From contig CP070636.1 in the NCBI GenBank assembly GCA_020356305.1, positions 262,552 to 272,629 on the forward strand: DNA of 10,078 nt, given 5' to 3'. Both the position numbers and the translations under genes were made by a program. The notes beneath the pieces were generated by a model. The model had not been told where the DNA came from and ran no database searches. It worked only from the letters and a program-made list of their open reading frames with translations. Source of the stretch: Candidatus Bathyarchaeota archaeon. Lineage in GTDB: Archaea > Thermoproteota > Bathyarchaeia > Bathyarchaeales > Bathyarchaeaceae. Positions 6,472 to 10,078 of this stretch are shown here, in pieces; within the stretch, counting starts at the first letter, position 1, and every line of letters starts with the position of its first letter.

Positions 6472-7886
6472 AGCAACTTCAACTGGTCCCAGAAGGTTGT
6501 CTGGAATTCACCGCCAATAGTGTCGTCGAGGTCAGGTGCAATTGCAAAATCTTTGATGAAATCTACCACCATCAAATCTATGGCGGGGTAGGATGCATCG
6601 GGCACGTTGATATTTGTGGCAATGTGACCTCCTTGTGCTGTTTGAAGCCTCTGAGCTTCTTCGCTTATGAGGAAACTGAAGAGCTCTTTCGCCTCATCTG
6701 GGTGCTCCGTATAGGCTGGTATGAAGAAGTGGTCACCAGCGAAGACTAAGGCTTCCGCTCCTGGTAGTGGGATTATACCTAAGTCGGTTGCATTGTCAAC
6801 CATACCCGTTATCCAGCTTCCCATGAAGTATAGGCCGTAGTCTCCTTGCCACCATGAATTTATTGCAGTGGAGTCCCAAGTGAGAGGGTCGCTGAAGTTT
6901 CCAAGCGTCGGAACCAAATAATCTTCGAATACGCTTCTCACCGGGTCGGTTGTCCAATCAGCCGTGCCTGCTATGAGGTCGTGCTGGAGCTGTGCACCTC
7001 CGAAGGGAGGTGTCATCAGGAAGTGTTCGGTTATATCTGATAGGGGCCACCCAACACCGTCTCCACTGACTATCGGGTCTACAACGCCCGATACAGCTGC
7101 GATATCGGCAAGCAAAGCCGAGAATTCAGCCCAAGTTGAGTTGACCGTGGTTGGTGTTAAGCCATTCGTGGCGAAGAAGGATTTCCTGTACCAAAAGCCT
7201 GGCTTGACCTTACCCGTGTATGCTCCCCCGTAAATCTTGCCGGTAATATTGAATTGATCAAAGGTTCCAGGTAAGAAATCAGCTGGATCAACCAAATCGG
7301 TAACTTCAAGTACGTGACCGTCCTGGGCTTGCTGACCGATCCACCATGCCCACATGAATATCACGTCGCCGGGTGTTGTTCCTGCTGCAAACTGTGCCGG
7401 CAATAGAGTTTGAAGGTCTTCAGCTCTGAGAACTCTATACTTGGTGTTTATGCCCGACAGAGCCTCGAATCTTGCTAGGATGGGTAGAAAATTGTCCATT
7501 TCAGCTCCAGACCAGGGACCTACGACCGTTATTGTCGGCGTCAGCGTTGCTTCCACAGCCGTCACGCGATCGGCTATTTCCGCCAGATCTGCTGTTACAT
7601 TAGTTAAATCTCCTGTTATGTCCGCCAGATCTGCTAATATATCCGTAAGATTTGCCGATGTCGCTGTTACTAGGTTGCTCACACTTGTTGCCACGTTTCC
7701 CACACTTGTTGCTACGCCGCCCACATCTGATGCCAAGTCTCCCATATCACCCGCTAGGTCTGCCATGGAGTCTGTTAACTTGCTAATGTCACTCGCTACT
7801 GTAGAGCCGTACCATAGACTGCCTGCAGAAGTTATGATGGCGATAAGCACTAGAACGACGATTGCAGTTTCCATTCTTGTTGTCAT
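6411..7886 (-). CDS. ABC sugar-binding protein with N-terminal membrane anchor and coiled-coil stalk
   Basis: 491-aa extracytoplasmic receptor for the importer. An N-terminal hydrophobic helix (about 7-25) after MTTRMETA carries no lipobox and probably stays as anchor. Residues 34-115 form a Thr/Ser/Asp/Gly-rich stalk of seven-residue repeats. Hydrophobic core positions are I34, L37, M41, L44, M48, L51, V55, V58, V62, V65, V69, L72, then after a four-residue shift L80, I83, L87, I90, L94, V97, L101, I104, V108, V111, L115. From about 118 a family-1-type solute-binding domain begins (ITVVGPWSGAEMDNF) and runs to the end. It has sugar-binder-like segments such as PGDVIFMWAWW, NGLTPTTVNSTWAEFSALL and YGLYFMGSW. 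First gene of a minus-strand operon with the permeases. ATG 7886 has a weak GGGAATGG upstream. The ligand is not shown by sequence; trehalose or a maltodextrin is likely from TreT next door. Confidence 0.9.
   Translation of the reverse strand: MTTRMETAIVVLVLIAIITSAGSLWYGSTVASDISKLTDSMADLAGDMGDLASDVGGVATSVGNVATSVSNLVTATSANLTDILADLADITGDLTNVTADLAEIADRVTAVEATLTPTITVVGPWSGAEMDNFLPILARFEALSGINTKYRVLRAEDLQTLLPAQFAAGTTPGDVIFMWAWWIGQQAQDGHVLEVTDLVDPADFLPGTFDQFNITGKIYGGAYTGKVKPGFWYRKSFFATNGLTPTTVNSTWAEFSALLADIAAVSGVVDPIVSGDGVGWPLSDITEHFLMTPPFGGAQLQHDLIAGTADWTTDPVRSVFEDYLVPTLGNFSDPLTWDSTAINSWWQGDYGLYFMGSWITGMVDNATDLGIIPLPGAEALVFAGDHFFIPAYTEHPDEAKELFSFLISEEAQRLQTAQGGHIATNINVPDASYPAIDLMVVDFIKDFAIAPDLDDTIGGEFQTTFWDQLKLLWVTPGELDNVLAAIQAVAP
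7542..7787 (-). repeat. 21-bp-phased degenerate tandem repeats encoding the heptad stalk
   Basis: Within the stalk-coding segment, exact DNA repeats occur at multiples of 21 bp. TCCGCCAGATCTGCT is at 7579-7593 and 7621-7635 (42 bp apart). CACACTTGTTGC is at 7680-7691 and 7701-7712 (21 bp apart). Each 21-bp unit is one seven-residue repeat of the coiled coil, with protein units such as GNVATSV and GDLASDV. This suggests growth of the stalk by unit duplication. Confidence 0.75.
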
Positions 7887-8106
7887 TTTTCCATTCCCGG
7901 ACCAATTTATGTTTATTTTGATTACTTATGTCTTTTGCAACGATTCTTCTAATCAAAAAAACCTAATCAAGCCAAGAAAGTTAAAATTCGATTAGAAAGC
8001 ATCACAAAGGTTGTTGGAAAAAACTTTCAAATGCGCCTTATCTTTGCGATACGCTTATGAAAAAGCTATTATCTCAGTCTACAAGATTTCTTCATGAAGG
8101 AGAAAG
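7887..8106. promoter_or_regulatory. Divergent control region between the binding-protein operon and treT
   Basis: 220 AT-rich nucleotides with no gene. TATA candidates for treT are CTTTCAAAT (8024-8032, preceded by GGAAAAAA) and CTTATGAAA (8054-8062). For the binding protein on the minus strand they are TTTTAA after CGAA near 7981-7990, or ACATAAGT near 7924-7931. I cannot choose between them. TAATCAA-type motifs recur here (separate entry). Confidence 0.5.
7918..7995. repeat. Repeated TAATCAA motif, possible operator array
   Basis: TAATCAA occurs at 7950-7956 and 7964-7970, 14 bp apart, each within CTAATCAA. It occurs inverted as TTGATTA at 7918-7924, and a near copy TTCGATTAG lies at 7987-7995. 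All lie between the divergent starts, so a regulator binding site is plausible. They do not look to me like the known Thermococcus TrmB boxes. Confidence 0.4.
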
Positions 8107-9345
8107 ATGAGCAAAATCGCTCTCGATAAACTGTCATTGGAAAATTATGCTGAGATTGTAGGAGAAGATGAAATAAATGAAATCCGAACTTTAGCTGAGA
8201 ATCTTGCCGATAAATCGGTCGTTCATGTGAACTCCACATCTTTTGGTGGAGGAGTATCAGAGATCCTGCGCAGACTGGTTCCATTGATGAATGACGTCGG
8301 TATTGAGGCAGAGTGGAAAGTGATCAGGGGTGACAAGGAATTCTTTAACGTTACAAAGGCTTTTCACAATGCGCTCCAAGGAAAGGAACTAGAGTTAACT
8401 GAACAGATGAAGAAGATCTATCTTCGGCATAACGAGCTAAACGCCAACGTGCTCAATTTAGACTATGACTACGTTGTTGTACATGATCCGCAGCCTTTAG
8501 CGATAATCAACTATCTGGATGAGAAGAAGGGCAAGTGGACGTGGCGTTGCCACATCGATTTGTCTCAATCCAATTTAAGATTCTGGAGTTTTCTGGAACC
8601 TTTTCTCTTCAACTATGATGCTTTTGTTTTCAGTTTGAAAATGTATGCGAAACGCACTTTGGAAAAGAGCAACGTAGCTATAATTCCTCCTTCTATTGAC
8701 CCGTTGAGCGACAAAAACAAATCCTTATCAGAGGATAGAATTCTTTCCACTCTGGAAAAATATGATGTGAATGCGAACAACCCCATTTTAACACAAGTTG
8801 CACGATTCGACCCGTGGAAAGACCCTTCAGGGGTCATTGACGTGTACAGAAAGGTTAAGAAGAACACGCCTCAGGTGCAACTCCTTCTAATAACGAGTAT
8901 GGCCCCTGACGACCCAGAGGGATGGACCTACTATGAGAGGACAGCTCGCCACGCTGGAGAAGACTATAACATTCACTTCTTGACCGATCTCATGGGAGTT
9001 GGAGACTTGGAAGTCAATGCCTTTCAAAGAGCCTCCGATGTAGCTTTACTTAAGTCCATTCGCGAAGGATTCGGACTAAGCGTAACAGAAGCATTATGGA
9101 AAGAAGTGCCAGTTGTAGGTGGAAACACAGGAGGAATCCCCCTTCAAATACTCAATGGCGAAACAGGATTCTTGGTAAACAACATAGACGAAGCAGCTGA
9201 AAAAACCCTATACCTACTGAAACATCCCAAAGAAGCGGAAAAAATGGGCAAGAAGGGAAAAGAACACATCAAACAAAACTTCCTCATCACAAGACATCTA
9301 AAAGACTACTTGAAGCTATTTTTGCGCCTTGCCTCTCGCAACTGA
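8107..9345 (+). CDS. treT: Trehalose glycosyltransferring synthase (TreT), GT4 family
   Basis: 412-aa cytoplasmic retaining glycosyltransferase with GT-B fold. It interconverts NDP-glucose plus glucose and trehalose plus NDP; in Thermococcales it is thought to work mainly in breaking down imported trehalose. The N-terminal domain carries HVNSTSFGGGVSEILRRL (40-57) and then PLMNDVGIEAEWKVIRGD, close to the archaeal TreT signature, and VVVHDPQPL. The C-terminal domain has the GT4 elements ARFDPWKDP with R233 and K238 for the diphosphate, and the EX7E pair E320 and E328 in REGFGLSVTEALWKEVP, then GGNTGGIPLQI. GGAG (8099-8102) lies 4 nt before the ATG. It is divergent from the binding-protein operon and upstream of the rRNA operon. 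The TreT call is strong from the N-terminal motif plus the transporter context; preferred nucleotide sugar and direction are not decided by the sequence. Confidence 0.9.
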   Translation: MSKIALDKLSLENYAEIVGEDEINEIRTLAENLADKSVVHVNSTSFGGGVSEILRRLVPLMNDVGIEAEWKVIRGDKEFFNVTKAFHNALQGKELELTEQMKKIYLRHNELNANVLNLDYDYVVVHDPQPLAIINYLDEKKGKWTWRCHIDLSQSNLRFWSFLEPFLFNYDAFVFSLKMYAKRTLEKSNVAIIPPSIDPLSDKNKSLSEDRILSTLEKYDVNANNPILTQVARFDPWKDPSGVIDVYRKVKKNTPQVQLLLITSMAPDDPEGWTYYERTARHAGEDYNIHFLTDLMGVGDLEVNAFQRASDVALLKSIREGFGLSVTEALWKEVPVVGGNTGGIPLQILNGETGFLVNNIDEAAEKTLYLLKHPKEAEKMGKKGKEHIKQNFLITRHLKDYLKLFLRLASRN

Positions 9346-9510
9346 TAGGATGCATTGATCTTTCAACCTCATATCTGATGAAGAACACAATCATTTCTGC
9401 AAAGTCGAAAACTCGAAATTATTGAAGCTTTCTATTTAACCATTGAAACAGGTGAAAGGGCCTAGAAAAAAGAATAAAAAACCAAAAAAATCTTTGACGC
9501 CCTGTCACAC
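9346..9510. other. Non-coding spacer between treT and the rRNA promoter region
   Basis: About 165 nt with no supported gene. It is AT-rich, with a run of A-tracts at about 9465-9490 (AGAAAAAAGAATAAAAAACC and a following A7). No clear T-tract terminator for treT is seen on the plus strand. The A-tracts just upstream of the rRNA promoter could bend DNA, which is a guess. Confidence 0.5.
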
Positions 9511-9547
9511 TAAATTTATTAACGTCCATTCACAACACTTATATCAG
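9511..9547 (+). promoter_or_regulatory. Two tandem TATA-like boxes, rRNA operon promoter region
   Basis: TTTATTAA (9515-9522) and CTTATATC (9538-9545) both fit archaeal TATA boxes and lie about 23 bp apart, about 220-250 nt upstream of the 16S. Transcription would begin near 9543 and/or 9567. The second is the closer match to strong archaeal rRNA promoters. Having two may reflect dual starts. Confidence 0.5.
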
Positions 9548-9585
9548 CGAGGACGCCCAAATCACTTTTGGCGATATGAATCGTA

Positions 9586-9668
9586 TCCGTAATTAGACGG
9601 CGGCGTCAACCCAAACGCGTTAAGGCGTCACACCGCCCTTGGATGAAGGGTTGACCTCCAGTTACGGA
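9586..9668 (+). ncRNA. Structured pre-16S leader: nested stem-loop
   Basis: Two perfect inverted repeats are nested: TCCGTAA (9586-9592) with TTACGGA (9662-9668), and GTCAACCC (9605-9612) with GGGTTGAC (9648-9655). A smaller hairpin inside pairs AAGGCG with CGCCCTT (one bulged C) near 9622-9640. The order and nesting give an 83-nt stem-loop in the transcribed leader. It is not the classical 16S processing stem, whose other arm must lie beyond the 16S 3' end outside this window. Probably part of rRNA maturation, by position only. Confidence 0.55.
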
Positions 9669-9679
9669 AACAAAAATGA

Positions 9680-9703
9680 GGACCTGAGCGCTAATTTAGG
9701 TCC
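9680..9703 (+). ncRNA. Second leader hairpin
   Basis: GGACCT (9680-9685) and AGGTCC (9698-9703) form a perfect 6-bp stem with a 12-nt loop, directly downstream of the nested stem-loop and about 60 nt before the mature 16S. Confidence 0.5.
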
Positions 9704-9764
9704 GAAATTGGCTTGGCGCAATCCCCAAATCCAACCGGCTTTGCGGCAAAACTCCACCATAACA

Positions 9765-10078
9765 ACTCCGGTTGATCCTGCCGGACCCCACTGCTATCGG
9801 GGTGGGACTAAAACATGCGAGTCGAGCGCCTTCAAGCTACGGTGAAGGCGCGGCGAACGGCTCAGTAACACGTGGCTAACCTACCCTTTGGACGGAGACA
9901 ACCCCGGGAAACTGGGGGTAATCCCCGATAGATGAGGAGGCCTGGAATGGTTTCTCATTCAAAAGGCGTCTAGACCATGCTTTTAGGCGTCGCCAAAGGA
10001 TGGGGCCGCGGCCGATCAGGTTGTTGGCGAGGTAACGGCTCACCAAGCCTATAACCGGTACGGGCCGTGAGAGCGGGA
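9765..10078 (+). rRNA. rrs: 16S ribosomal RNA, 5' part (cut by window end)
   Basis: Begins ACTCCGGTTGATCCTGCCGG, the archaeal 16S 5' end and target of the standard archaeal forward primer, here with C at the first primer base. Conserved stretches follow: CATGCGAGTCGAGCGCC, GGCGAACGGCTCAGTAACACG, TGGCTAACCTACCCTTTGG, and GGCGAGGTAACGGCTCACCA near the right edge. About 314 nt are present, covering helix 1 to the V2 region. The start is set by similarity and may be off by a base or two. The wording CACTGCTATCGGGGTGGGAC suggests a TACK archaeon, probably Bathyarchaeia. Confidence 0.97.

Noticed and set aside
7441..7995. 184-codon plus-strand open frame opposite the stalk of the binding protein
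   Set aside because: Its Ser/Ala/Arg/Val-rich repeats are the antisense image of the heptad repeat; it ends in the divergent promoter region and resembles no family.
9374..9470. Box C/D guide RNA suggested by CTGATGA at 9374
   Set aside because: No CTGA box D at a fitting distance and no flanking terminal stem.
9639..9845. 68-codon open frame entering the 16S gene
   Set aside because: Runs through the rRNA leader and into the 16S; composition and position rule out a gene.
1..10078. CRISPR array, insertion sequence or tRNA gene
   Set aside because: No regularly spaced direct repeats apart from the coding heptads, no transposase or terminal inverted repeats, and no tRNA T-loop or cloverleaf pattern was seen on either strand.

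Overview
The window is archaeal and most likely from an uncultivated TACK lineage, probably Bathyarchaeia (MCG). The evidence is an archaeal 16S rRNA 5' end at the right edge, an archaeal FEN-1, TATA/BRE-type promoter candidates instead of -35/-10 boxes, and a GOLD-domain membrane protein of a kind found in TACK archaea. The rank of the lineage is judged from 16S wording alone and was not tested by alignment.

Left block (about 1-1933): on the minus strand a very small desulforedoxin-like rubredoxin-type iron protein (38 aa) lies just upstream of the flap endonuclease FEN-1, which starts at a TTG codon. Diverging from them on the plus strand is a two-membrane-anchor GOLD-domain protein.

Middle block (about 2030-9345): a sugar uptake and use locus. 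A MalK-type ATPase and a cytoplasmic (alpha/alpha)6 glycoside hydrolase of the amylo-1,6-glucosidase/GH15-like group run on the plus strand. They converge, with only 5 nt between stop codons, on a minus-strand operon. That operon reads substrate-binding protein, MalF-like permease, a 74-aa two-helix membrane protein, MalG-like permease. Divergent from the binding protein is a trehalose glycosyltransferring synthase (TreT). The gene set resembles the Thermococcus trehalose/maltose (TM) cluster, so the likely economy is import of trehalose or a related alpha-glucoside followed by cytosolic cleavage by TreT and/or the hydrolase. No TrmB-like regulator is present in the window.

Right block (9346-10078): a roughly 420-nt non-coding stretch holds A-rich DNA, two TATA-like boxes and a structured 16S leader, followed by the first 314 nt of the 16S rRNA gene, cut by the window edge.

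The least expected items are the long seven-residue-repeat coiled-coil stalk between membrane anchor and binding domain of the solute-binding protein (visible in DNA as 21-bp-phased repeats), the small membrane protein translationally wedged between the two permease genes, a strong Shine-Dalgarno site facing an ATC codon at the start of the MalF-like gene, and a nested stem-loop in the rRNA leader.
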